DNA of 42,572 nt. Origin: Sphingopyxis sp. (GTDB taxonomy: Bacteria > Pseudomonadota > Alphaproteobacteria > Sphingomonadales > Sphingomonadaceae). The notes beneath the pieces were generated by a model. That model saw nothing but the letters and a program-made list of their open reading frames with translations. It made no database searches and was not told the DNA's origin. Position numbers and translations under genes: made by a program. The DNA is taken from positions 1 to 42,572 of the forward strand of contig JAURVS010000090.1 of the NCBI GenBank assembly GCA_030655355.1, given 5' to 3'. Positions within the stretch are counted from its first letter, which is position 1. The number at the start of each line of letters is the position of its first letter. Below, in pieces: positions 1 to 11,343 of the stretch.

Positions 1-2122
1 GCGCAGCATATCCGCGATAGCCGACGAGCAATCCCTCGGAATAAGGCGTCTTTGCGCCCTTGAGGTTGATGCCGTCATCCTCGGTTCGCTCAGGGAAGGT
101 CACGGGCAGCTTGCCCGAGGGATTGACCTTGCCAATGAGAATATTCGCCAGCGCCGCCGCACCGCCCTCTCCGGGCAACCACATATCAAGTATAGCGGGC
201 GCCTTTGCATGCCACGGCATCGTCATCGCCGCGCCCGCATTGACAACCACAACGGTTTTCGGATTCGCGGCGAGGATCGCATCAACCAGCTTGTTCTGAT
301 CACCGGGAAGGTCGAGCGACGTTCGGTCGTAGCCTTCGCCTTCGGTCGTTGATGACGAGCCAACGAACACCACCGCGGCATCGGCGGCGCGCGCCGCTGC
401 GACGGCTTCGTCAAACGAGGGTAGCGGTTCGCGGATCCCGAAGCTCAAATACTCATACGGAGTCTGGCCGGTGACATAATCGATGCGGATCGGATAGCTG
501 CGCCCGGCTTCGAGCGCGAGCGACACCGTGCGCCGCGGGATGGGGAAGCCCAGCACATCGCGGATGTCGGGTGTCGACGGGCTCGCCTTATTGAGCACCG
601 CCTTACCATCGAGAGTGATCGTCGCGTTGCCCGTGCCGCGGGTACTGAATTCATAGGTGCCGCTCTTGTCCGGCCAGAACAACCCTTCCCAGCGGAACGC
701 GGCATAGCCCGTCACCTGCGGTCCGGCGATATTTCCGCTGATCCGTTTCAAAAAGCTGGTCGCTGTTTCGCGCCTGACCGGCTCGCCGCTCATGTCGGCG
801 CTGGCATAATAGGTCGCGGCGAGGCCGGTCACGGTACGGTCGGTGCCGGGGCTGAACAATTTGGGATTTGCGCCGGGCGGTGTTTCCTCATTGTCGACAC
901 CGCGAGCGAAATCGATCTTCACGCCGGGCAACGCGGCCTTGAGCGCGGCGAGCGGCGTGCTGGTCTCGAAAGGCACGACTGCCGAGCTGCCGCCGCCCTG
1001 AATGCGCACGACGTCGGCGTTCGGGCCGATCACCGCGAGCGATTTGATCGTTGATGGGAGCGGCAGGACACCGCTGTTCTTGAGTAGCACGATCGCTTCC
1101 TCGGCTGCACTCTGCGCAAGCGACGCGTTGCGCGGCATTTCGTTGGCGACCGGTCGCGCGACGCCGCGTTCGATCGCGCCGCTGCGCACGATCAACCGCA
1201 CCATACGCCGAGCATTGTCATCGATCTGCGCGGCCGTAACCTTGCCCTCGTCGACCGCTTTCCGGAGCTTGGGACCGAAATGGTTCGGCGGACCCGGCAT
1301 CTCGAGATCCATGCCGGCGTTGACCGTGGTCGCCGTCGAGTGAACCGCGCCCCAATCGGAGACGACAAAGCCCTTGTAACCCCATTCGGTCTTGAGCAGG
1401 TCGGTGAGGAGCCAGCGGTTCTCGGCTGCATGGGTGCCGTTGATCTTGTTGTACGACGCCATCACCGACCAGGGATCACCTTCCTTGATCACCGTTTCGA
1501 ACGCCGGAAGATAGATTTCACGCAGCGTGCGCGGATCCACGACAGAATCGACGATGAAGCGGTTGGTTTCCTGGTTGTTCGCCGCGAAATGCTTGAGCGA
1601 TACGCCGATACCCGCGCTCTGCGCGCCCTTCACATAGCCGAGGCCGATCTGCCCCGCGAGATAAGGGTCTTCGGAATAGGTTTCAAAGTTACGGCCCCAG
1701 CGCGGTGTGCGAACGATGTTGACCGTCGGCGCGAGCAATACGTCGGCACCATGTGCGAGCGTTTCCTTGCCGATCGCCGCGCCGACCTTTGCGGTCAGAT
1801 CGAGGTTCCAGGTCGCTGCCAATGCAACGCCGACGGGAAAGACCGTCGCGGGTTTGCCCTCGGGCGAACGCACGCCGGTCGGCCCGTCGGTCATGCGGAT
1901 GGACGGGATGCCGAGCCGTTCGATCGGGTTCAACGTCATCGACGATTCCCCCGCAAGCAGCAGGATCTTTTCATCGAGCGTCAGCCGCCCCATCAGATCA
2001 TCGACGCGCGCGTCGATCGACGCCGATTTGTCCTTGTAGATCATGTCCTTTGCCTGAGCGCCGGACAGCGCCACCGTGGAAGACAGCAAGCTTGCCGCCA
2101 GATAGGCTGTCCGGCTCTTCAT
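1..2122 (-). CDS. GH3 family beta-glucosidase with PA14-like insert, secreted, truncated by window edge
   Basis: Minus-frame translation from ATG at 2122 (MKSRTAYLAASLLSSTVALSGAQAKDMIYKD...) gives a signal peptide and GH3 signatures (RMTDGPTGVR, VSLKHFAANNQETNR, GFVVSDWGAVHST). The C-terminal part contains a PA14-like stretch (GYAAFRWEGLFWPDKSGTYEFSTRGTGNATITLDGK). No stop before position 1. Not in the ORF track because it runs off the window. Confidence 0.93.
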   Translation of the reverse strand, partial: MKSRTAYLAASLLSSTVALSGAQAKDMIYKDKSASIDARVDDLMGRLTLDEKILLLAGESSMTLNPIERLGIPSIRMTDGPTGVRSPEGKPATVFPVGVALAATWNLDLTAKVGAAIGKETLAHGADVLLAPTVNIVRTPRWGRNFETYSEDPYLAGQIGLGYVKGAQSAGIGVSLKHFAANNQETNRFIVDSVVDPRTLREIYLPAFETVIKEGDPWSVMASYNKINGTHAAENRWLLTDLLKTEWGYKGFVVSDWGAVHSTATTVNAGMDLEMPGPPNHFGPKLRKAVDEGKVTAAQIDDNARRMVRLIVRSGAIERGVARPVANEMPRNASLAQSAAEEAIVLLKNSGVLPLPSTIKSLAVIGPNADVVRIQGGGSSAVVPFETSTPLAALKAALPGVKIDFARGVDNEETPPGANPKLFSPGTDRTVTGLAATYYASADMSGEPVRRETATSFLKRISGNIAGPQVTGYAAFRWEGLFWPDKSGTYEFSTRGTGNATITLDGKAVLNKASPSTPDIRDVLGFPIPRRTVSLALEAGRSYPIRIDYVTGQTPYEYLSFGIREPLPSFDEAVAAARAADAAVVFVGSSSTTEGEGYDRTSLDLPGDQNKLVDAILAANPKTVVVVNAGAAMTMPWHAKAPAILDMWLPGEGGAAALANILIGKVNPSGKLPVTFPERTEDDGINLKGAKTPYSEGLLVGYRGYAA

Positions 2123-2448
2123 CACTTGATCTCCGCCAGATCCTTGGCGGTCGCCGCCAGCATCTCGTCGGTGATCTTGCCGTTGCTGTAGGGCTGAAGC
2201 TGCGACAGGCTGATCGCCTTGAACATCTCATATTCGGGCAGCGCCATCATGCCGGGGAAATGCTTCTCGATCACCGCCTTGCCCTTTTCATCCGCGACAA
2301 TGTCCTGCAGCGGAGTGTCAAGATTGAATTTTGCATCGCTTGCTGGCGCCGCAGTGGCCGGGGTTGGCGCGGAGGCGGGCGCGGTAGAACCCTGAGCAAG
2401 GACAGGAGCGGCGGCCATCAGCGCCGCAACAAATATGGCAGTTTTCAT
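2122..2448 (-). CDS. small secreted protein of unknown function
   Basis: 108 aa, signal peptide ([19 protein letters not shown]), Ala/Pro linker, then a compact domain (FNLDTPLQDIVADEKGKAVIEKHFPGMMALPEYEMFKAISLSQLQPYSNGKITDEMLAATAKDLAEI). Overlaps the flanking genes at both ends. Confidence 0.8.
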   Translation of the reverse strand: MKTAIFVAALMAAAPVLAQGSTAPASAPTPATAAPASDAKFNLDTPLQDIVADEKGKAVIEKHFPGMMALPEYEMFKAISLSQLQPYSNGKITDEMLAATAKDLAEIK

Positions 2449-4121
2449 TATGCTTCTTCCTTTCCGAGATCGGCGACCATCGCCTCTCTGATCAGATATT
2501 TCTGTACTTTCCCTGTCACCGTAGTGGGGAATTCACCGACGATACGCACGTAGCGCGGGACTTTATAGTGGGCGATCTGACCGCGACAAAAGTCGCGTAT
2601 ATCCTCGCCATCGGCACGCGTCCCCGGCTTCAGCCGCACCCAGGCGCACAGCTCTTCGCCCATGCGTTCGTCGGGGATGCCAACCACCGCGACATCCTCA
2701 ACCGCCGGGTGGCGATAGAGATAATCCTCGACTTCGCGCGGGTAGATATTCTCGCCGCCGCGGATCACCATGTCCTTCAGGCGGCCAACGATATTGCCAT
2801 AGCCCTGCGGGTCGATCGTCGCGAGATCGCCCGAATGCATCCAGCCGTCCGTGTCGATCGATTCCATCGTACGCTGAGGCTCGTCCCAATATCCGATCAT
2901 CACCGAATAGCCGCGCGTGCAGAGTTCGCCGGGCTCGCCCGAAGGCACGATGTTTCCATCGGGATCGACGATCTTGCATTCGAGGTGCGGCTGCACCCGA
3001 CCAATCGAACCGACACGACGTTCGAACGGATCGTCGGGCGCGGTTTGGAAACTCACCGGGCTGGTTTCGGTCATGCCGTAAGCAATCGTCACGTCGCGCA
3101 TGTTGAGGCGCTCGACGACCTGCCGCATCAACGGTTCGGGGCAGATCGCTCCCGCCATGCAGCCGGTCCGCAACGACGACACGTCGAATTGATCGAAATC
3201 GGGATGCGCAAGCACGGCAATGAACATTGTCGGCACGCCATAGAGCGACGTGCAGCGTTCCGCCTCGACGGCGCGGAGCACCGCTTCAGCGTCAAAACCC
3301 TCAGCGGGGTAGACCATTGCCGCGCCGTGGGTGATGCTGGCGAGATTGCCCATCACCATGCCGAAACAATGATAAAGCGGCACCGGAATGCAAATCCGGT
3401 CGCCCGCGACCAGCCCCTGTGTCCGCCCGACAAAATAGCCGTTGTTCAGGATATTGCGGTGACTGAGTGTTGCCCCTTTCGGCAAGCCGGTCGTGCCGCT
3501 GGTGAACTGGATGTTGATCGCATCGTTCGGATCGAGCGTCGGAGCGATTTCGGCAAGGCGCTGCCGGTGGGTGTCATCCCCCAGTCCTGTTACGTCGTCA
3601 AAGCCTAACCAACCGCGGCGAGATTGTTTGCCGATCAGGATCAGCGACCGCAGCGTCGGTAAACGCGCGGAGTCCAGTTTGCCGACGGCGCTGGCAGCGA
3701 TCTCTGGCGCAAGCTCCTCGATCATCGCGGGATAGTCGCTGGTCTTGAAGCTGGTCGCGGCGACGAGCGCTGAAAGCCCGACCGTGTTAATCGTATATTC
3801 GACCTCCGACAGCCGGTACGCGGGATTGATCGTGACGAGGATCAGCCCGGCGCGCGCTGCGGCGAACTGAGTCAGCGTCCACTCGACGCAATTGGGCGCC
3901 CAGATGCCGATGCGGTCGCCGGAATTCAGTCCGAGCGCGAGAAATCCTGCGGCGAGTGCATCGCATCGTTCCAACATTTCCGCGAAATCCCAGCGAATAT
4001 TCTGCGCGACAGACACAAGCGCATCGCATGTGCTCCACTTTTCCGCAGCAAGCGCGAGCGCGTCTCCGATCGTATGTTCGATCAGTGGCGGCTCGCTTGC
4101 GCCTGCGACATGGCTCGTCAT
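2448..4121 (-). CDS. AMP-dependent acyl-CoA synthetase (fatty-acyl-CoA synthetase-like)
   Basis: 557 aa; AMP-binding motif [57 protein letters not shown]. Confidence 0.93.
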   Translation of the reverse strand: MTSHVAGASEPPLIEHTIGDALALAAEKWSTCDALVSVAQNIRWDFAEMLERCDALAAGFLALGLNSGDRIGIWAPNCVEWTLTQFAAARAGLILVTINPAYRLSEVEYTINTVGLSALVAATSFKTSDYPAMIEELAPEIAASAVGKLDSARLPTLRSLILIGKQSRRGWLGFDDVTGLGDDTHRQRLAEIAPTLDPNDAINIQFTSGTTGLPKGATLSHRNILNNGYFVGRTQGLVAGDRICIPVPLYHCFGMVMGNLASITHGAAMVYPAEGFDAEAVLRAVEAERCTSLYGVPTMFIAVLAHPDFDQFDVSSLRTGCMAGAICPEPLMRQVVERLNMRDVTIAYGMTETSPVSFQTAPDDPFERRVGSIGRVQPHLECKIVDPDGNIVPSGEPGELCTRGYSVMIGYWDEPQRTMESIDTDGWMHSGDLATIDPQGYGNIVGRLKDMVIRGGENIYPREVEDYLYRHPAVEDVAVVGIPDERMGEELCAWVRLKPGTRADGEDIRDFCRGQIAHYKVPRYVRIVGEFPTTVTGKVQKYLIREAMVADLGKEEA

Positions 4122-5716
4122 TTTCCAGGCGCCTCGCAGACAAAGCTTTCGGCTGTGTCAGTCGAGCCTTTGCGGTCCCATTTGGCCACCTTCGGAAAAG
4201 GACAAAGCGGCCGCGTCCGTCCGGCCTTCGCGGGCAAACCGATATAAGCGAACAGGTCGTTGTCATATTTGGTCGCGATGATCCGCTCGGGCGCAGGCCC
4301 GCCCTGACGCCAACCATCGAGCGCGGCCAGCGGATCGAAATTGTTAGGACCTGGACCGGCGAGACAATGCGACATGCCGGGAACCATGAACAGGCGGACA
4401 GAGGTTGCCGTAGCGCGCGGGTTGGCGGCGACGAGGCGCTCATAATAGTCGACCGTGTTCTGCGCGGGAATCCCGGCGTCGTTCCAGCCATGATAGAGGA
4501 TCAGCTTGCCGCCGCGCTTGTAGAAAGCACCGAGATCGGTCTTGTCGGCGTCGAGATCTCCGCCGACGCGCGCCTTCGCGAGCGCATAGTCGCGGTCGAG
4601 ATTGAACTCCGACAATTGCCATTCGGGATTGGCGTGCACGAAATAGCGAAAGAATTGCGTTCCGAATTTCACATGCTGCGAATTGCTGCCCGTCAGCCAC
4701 ATCGCCCAGGTCCCCGCCTCGGCCTCGGCGCCCGGCGCAAAGCCGCGATAGAAAGACTTGCCGTCGGCAGTCTTCGGGCCTTCATAAAAGAGCTTCGCGG
4801 TCGCGACCTCGCCTGCCGTCAGGCAGTCGGCACCGTCGCCGCCCTTGCACGCAAGCTTGGCCGGGTCGAAATGGCAGGCGCGCGGATCGTCGATCACCCC
4901 ATCTTTAACCCCGTCGAGACCGTCGCACTGACCGAGCGAGGCTGTCTGGAGCAGCTTGAGCTTCGCCATCGACAGGTCACCGCCGGGCTTGTTCGCGGCG
5001 ATGGCATTGCTGGTAAAGGCGCTCGCCATACGCGTCCAAGGCATCGCCGGAGCGCCGGCAATGATTGCGTCATAATCGGCGGGATAACGCTGCGCGAGGG
5101 TGAGTGCCTGCCGTCCGCCATCCGAACAGCCGTGGAAATAGCTCGCCGCAAGCGGGCCTTCGTAAAAGGCCGCGATTACCTGCTTGGCAGTCTCCGCGCC
5201 GACATGGTTGGCACGCCAACCATAATCGCGGATTTTCTCGGGTGCGTTCAGCGCCCAGCTTGCGTCAACGTCGCTCTCGCCGAAATGCCCCATGTCGGTG
5301 CCGACCGCAGCATAGCCTTTTTGTACCGCGCCGCGCATCAGGAGCGACGGCAGCAGCATGTTCGCGCCGAAGCCTCCGTTGCCAGCGCCCAGCAGCTTGC
5401 CGTTCCAGCCCGCGCGCTCGGGCAGCCACACCTCGACCTTGATCGATGAGCCGGGAACCGGCGACAACGTCGCCTGTACGCGGCAGAAAGCTGCGGGCGC
5501 GGGAAGTCCCGGCTTCCCCGCTTCCAGATTGACCACCGCCCCGCCAGCAAGCGAGGTGGCGGCATCGATCTTACCGTCTTTCAACGCCATGCCGGCCAAC
5601 GCTTCGCAGCTCTCGACCTTTTGCGCGGTAGGCGTAGACGTTGGCGCGGGCTCATTGGCGGTGCACGCCGCGAGCATCGATCCGCCAGCGAGTGCGAGGA
5701 AAGATGCCGCCCTCAT
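4118..5716 (-). CDS. tannase/feruloyl esterase family lipoprotein
   Basis: Start at [23 protein letters not shown] (lipobox-like LAAC). Tannase/feruloyl esterase features: [64 protein letters not shown]. Confidence 0.9.
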   Translation of the reverse strand: MRAASFLALAGGSMLAACTANEPAPTSTPTAQKVESCEALAGMALKDGKIDAATSLAGGAVVNLEAGKPGLPAPAAFCRVQATLSPVPGSSIKVEVWLPERAGWNGKLLGAGNGGFGANMLLPSLLMRGAVQKGYAAVGTDMGHFGESDVDASWALNAPEKIRDYGWRANHVGAETAKQVIAAFYEGPLAASYFHGCSDGGRQALTLAQRYPADYDAIIAGAPAMPWTRMASAFTSNAIAANKPGGDLSMAKLKLLQTASLGQCDGLDGVKDGVIDDPRACHFDPAKLACKGGDGADCLTAGEVATAKLFYEGPKTADGKSFYRGFAPGAEAEAGTWAMWLTGSNSQHVKFGTQFFRYFVHANPEWQLSEFNLDRDYALAKARVGGDLDADKTDLGAFYKRGGKLILYHGWNDAGIPAQNTVDYYERLVAANPRATATSVRLFMVPGMSHCLAGPGPNNFDPLAALDGWRQGGPAPERIIATKYDNDLFAYIGLPAKAGRTRPLCPFPKVAKWDRKGSTDTAESFVCEAPGK

Positions 5717-6578
5717 TTGCCGACCAGTCCCTGATTGCGCATCCAGTCGGCCAGTGCCCCGGTCCATGCGTCGCTCGCCTTGCCGCTCTTCTTCATGCCG
5801 AAACCATGGCCCCCGTTTTCATAGGTAATGATCGTGCTTCTCGCTCCCGCCTTTTGCCATGCAGCGGCGAGGCGAACGCTGTCGTCGTGCGCAAGCTTGT
5901 CGTCCTTGGCGACCGCAACAAAAAGCGGTGGCGCCTTTTTCGGCACCGTAATCGGGTCGGGTAGCAGTCCGGGATAGATGGCGATCGCGAAATCGGGGCG
6001 GCTGGCAGGCTTGCTCGCCGCCAGCGTCCATGCCGTCACCGCGCCGCCGGCCGAGAAGCCCATCAGCCCGACGCGGTCCGATTTGATGCCATAGCGACCC
6101 GCATTCTTGCGCACCCATTTGACCGCATTCTCGCCGTCGGTGGTCGCCAGCGGGCGCAAGGGTTCGACGGCCGTGCGCAGCGACCCGAGATTGCCGAGAT
6201 AGCGCATCATCTGAAGCGGAAAGTCGACGCCCGTTTCGAGCAGCCGATATTTGAGAACGAACGCGGTCACGCCAAGGCTGTTGAGCCATTTCGCGACGGC
6301 CTCCCCCTCGTTCTCGATCGACAGCATCAGGAAGGCGCCGCCGGGGGCCACGATCACCGAAGTACCGTTGGCCTTGCCCTTTTCAGGAACATAAGCGGTC
6401 AGCGTCGCGTCCGACACATTGCGCACAATCGTCCCGAAAGGCCCGGTTTCGCGAACCTCCTTCGACGTCGCGGGCAACGGGTCCGTCGCCAGACGGATCA
6501 CTTCCCACGCGCAGGCGGGGATCGCGACGATCGCGAGCGCGCCGGCAATCACGGCAGAAAGGCGCATGGTCAAATCCT

Positions 6579-6582
<4 letters not shown>
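5713..6582 (-). CDS. alpha/beta hydrolase, acetyl-xylan-esterase/BD-FAE-like, secreted
   Basis: 289 aa; signal-like N-terminus MRLSAVIAGALAIVAIPACAWE; VGLMGFSAGGAVTAW nucleophile elbow; ENGGHGFGM catalytic His region. Confidence 0.85.
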
Positions 6583-8047
<1,465 letters not shown>

Positions 8048-8051
<4 letters not shown>

Positions 8052-11000
8052 TTCGCGCCTCCGGTGGTAAAAATGAAATGGCCGGGGCCGGTACGATAGA
8101 CGGTGTAAGATTTTTCTTCGCGCAAACGCTCGGCGTCGGCGGGCGGTACGACAGTGCCGAAGCGCGTGGGCACCCATATCTCGCCAGTCGTATTGCGCGG
8201 CACGTCGGCGGTCAGCGTCAGCCTTCCCGCTTCGACTTTCCAGCCGGAAAAAGCGCGGCCATAGACCGTCTCCATTGCCGCTTCAGCGCTCGCAAGCGCA
8301 TCGGGAATGGCGGGCTTGATCAGCACGACCTTGTATCCCGGTGAACCGGGACGCAGCCCCGCCAAACGCTGGCGCATCCAGTCGGCGATCGAGGCGAAAT
8401 AATGATGGTCGCGCGAACGGCTGTTCAGGCTCCACGTCTCGAACATCGTCGAGTGACCATTTTTAATCCACCAACCCCAGCTCGGCTCGTCCGTGCGCGT
8501 CGCGACGCGATAAGCGAGATTGGCGTAGCCATAGTCGCTGAGGATTTCGAGCAGGTAGCGCGCGCCATAAACGCCCGTGCGCAGCCCCTCTTGTTCAACA
8601 TTGTTTGCGATGGCCTTGGCGACATCCTGCTCGCGACCGTCGGGCACCATGCCGAACGCGAGCGGCAGGATATTCTGCACCTGCGTCGGCCGGAAAACTG
8701 CCCCCTTGCTGTCGATGGTGCGGTACCAACCCATGGCGCCGTTCCAATATCGCGCATTATAGGCGGTCCGAATATCGTCCGCGAGTTTCGCGTATCGCGC
8801 TGCATCCTCGGTCTTCCCGACGATCGCCGAAGATCTGGCGAGTAGATCCGCCTGATGGAAGAAATAGGCCGTCGTGACCGCGTCGATCCCGCCGCCCCGC
8901 GCGTTGCTGTAATCCATGCCGCCCGCCGATGCCCATTCGGAGAGCCCCGCCGAACGCTGATAGTCGGGCGCTTTGATGAAGGTCGCGGTGTAATCGACCA
9001 GTCGGCGCTGCATATCCTGATTGTCGGCGAGGATGCGCGTGTCGCCATAGGTCGTGTAAAGCTCCCACGGCAGGATCATCGCCGCGGCGTCCCACGGTGT
9101 GGTCGGTCCCCAGATCACGTTCCAGCCGGGAGTGTTCTCATAACCGTAGAATTGCGTCGTCGGCGCGATTTCGGGTACTTCGCCCTTGTCCGACTGCGCG
9201 TCGCGGAAATCGGCTAGCCATTTGGTCCAAACGCGCGCGATGTCGAGACTGCGCGCCGCCGCGCCCGCCGACGCCTGTGCATCGCCCGTCCAGCCATTTT
9301 TTTCATAGGTCGGCGTATCGGTCTGAAAACCGTGGAGATTGTTGAGGATCGACGCGATCGCCGCCGCGTCGATCTTGTTCAGCAAAGGGTTGGCGCTGAC
9401 AAAGCTTCCGGTGCGCGCCACAGCCGAATGGACGATACGCGCGGTCAATGTCCCCTCGGGCAAATCGCCGGGGAGACCCTCAACCTGCACATAGCGGAAG
9501 CCGCGATAGCCGAAACGCGGTTCCCACAGCTCTTCGCCTTTTCCCGCGAGCGTGTAACGGTCGGTCTGCAACTGTGCGTCGATCAGGCCAGCGGCGGGCA
9601 CGACCCGACCGTCATCGGCGATCCGTTCGCTCGCTACCATCGATACAGTAAGCCCGCGCTGACCGCTGACCTTCAGTACGGGCCAGCCAGCCACGATCCG
9701 TCCAAAGTCATAGATACGGATACCCGGTGCAATCGTCTTGACCGAAACGGGCGCAATCGCATCGACGGGTTCGATCGCTTCGGAATTGGTTGCGACAATC
9801 TGCCCCGTTGGTCCGTCAACGACCGGCGCGGCGCTCCACTTCCGGTCGCGAAAGCCCGCACGATCCCAGCCCGCCGGAACCAGCCGCGCGTCGTAACGCT
9901 CGCCGCGATGCACGGAGTCATTCAGGGTCGGGCCGGACAGGGTGCGCCAGTCGCCGCCAGTTGCGATCGTCTCACGCGTCCCGTCGGCATAGGTGACCTC
10001 AAGCTGGCCCTTCAGTGCCGGTTCGGCGTGCCAGGCGGCCGCATGGAAATACCATTCATTCGGATCAGTCAGCCCGTACCAGCCACGCCCAAGTTCGGCG
10101 CCGATCACATTCTCGCCACGGCGCAACAGGCCGGTCACATCATAGGCATAGGAAAGCACGCGCTTGTCATAAGCGGTGTAGCCTGCGCCCAGCGACGATC
10201 CGACGACCGTGCCGTTGATCGACAATCGCGGCATACCAGCGCCTGCGACATAGAGCCGCGCATTGGCGACCGCCTTGCCGAGCCTGAACGAGCGGCGCAC
10301 GAGCGGCGCGGGCGCTTCGATCGGCAGAACCAGGTCGACGCCGGGAACCCCGCTCGCGACGACCAGTCCGTCGTTCGTTACGCTGCCGCCAGTGAAGGGG
10401 TTGTCGCCGCCCGCAAAATCGAACGCGACCGCTGGGCTCTGGCTGCCCCTCACGCTGACCTTGTGGATGATCGCCGCTCCGGCTTCCTTGCCAGCGAACC
10501 CGATCGTTCCGTGCGCATGTGCGTCATTTTCGATGGTCGCGACCACGGCGCCGTCGATGCGCGTGACGATCTGGTTTCCTTCGGCGCGGATCGACAGCGC
10601 GATGCGGCGCCCTTTAAGCGGCGCCGCGAGCTTGACCTGCGCCAACCGTTCCATCTTTACCGCCGAACTGGTTCCGCCGGGGTAACGGCGAACAGTCTGA
10701 ATCAGCTCGGTTCCGTTCTTGTCATCCGCCAGCGTCCAGACATAGGCATCGCCATAGCTTTTGCCGTTGGGAAGCGCGCGGAACAGCACATCGACGCTTT
10801 TGCCCGTCAACGTGAGGTCGGCATCGAGCGTCACATCGCCCCAGTCATGGTCGCGTCGCTGCGGCCCCGAAATCCATTTGGCCTGCCAATCGGAAGCTCC
10901 AAGCAGCCCCATTTCCCACCACGCCGGCGCGCTCCAGCCAGTGGCTTGCCCTGCGGCATCCCACACCTGCACCTGCCACCAGTAGCGCTGCCGCGAAGAA

Positions 11001-11335
11001 AGCGTGGGGCCAGCGTAGGCGATCTGGACATTGGCGTCGGATGCGACCTTGCCGCTGTCCCAGAAGAACTCGCCCCGCGCGAGCGCTTCGCGCGATGTGG
11101 CAACTCTCAACCGATAGGCCACCTGCCGGCTGACCGGCACGTGCCAGGCCAGCCGCGGCGCGGGCGTGTCGAGGCCAAGCGAAGCCCCGCTATATTCGAC
11201 GCGCAGCTCGTCCGGCACGGCGGTGTCCGCGGCCCGGACAATCGCAGGGCCGAGTGACATCGCCAACGCGAGGAAGAAACCAGCAGCGCGATTGCCGTTA
11301 AACCCTGCCATGCTCCGCCGCTGCGTCAACAACAC
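8048..11335 (-). CDS. GH78 alpha-L-rhamnosidase (secreted)
   Basis: 1095 aa; N-terminal PDELRVEYSGASLGLDTPAPRLAWHV, RGEYV-like region LNDSVHRGERYDAR, catalytic-domain stretch FQTDTPTYEKNGWTGDAQASAGAAARSLD, C-terminal SWGWWIKNGHSTMFETW. The start could instead be 11311 (MAGFNGNRAAGFFLALAMS). Confidence 0.93.
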
Positions 11336-11343
11336 GCTCGTCC

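Noticed and set aside
3956-5449. 497-aa plus-strand ORF opposite the tannase gene
   Set aside because: Spurious antisense frame with no family features; the tannase-like protein on the other strand is clear.
9332-11257. 641-aa plus-strand ORF opposite the GH78 gene
   Set aside because: Antisense to a convincingly coding gene; Arg/Asp/Gly-rich composition with no recognisable family. Typical mirror ORF in high-GC DNA.
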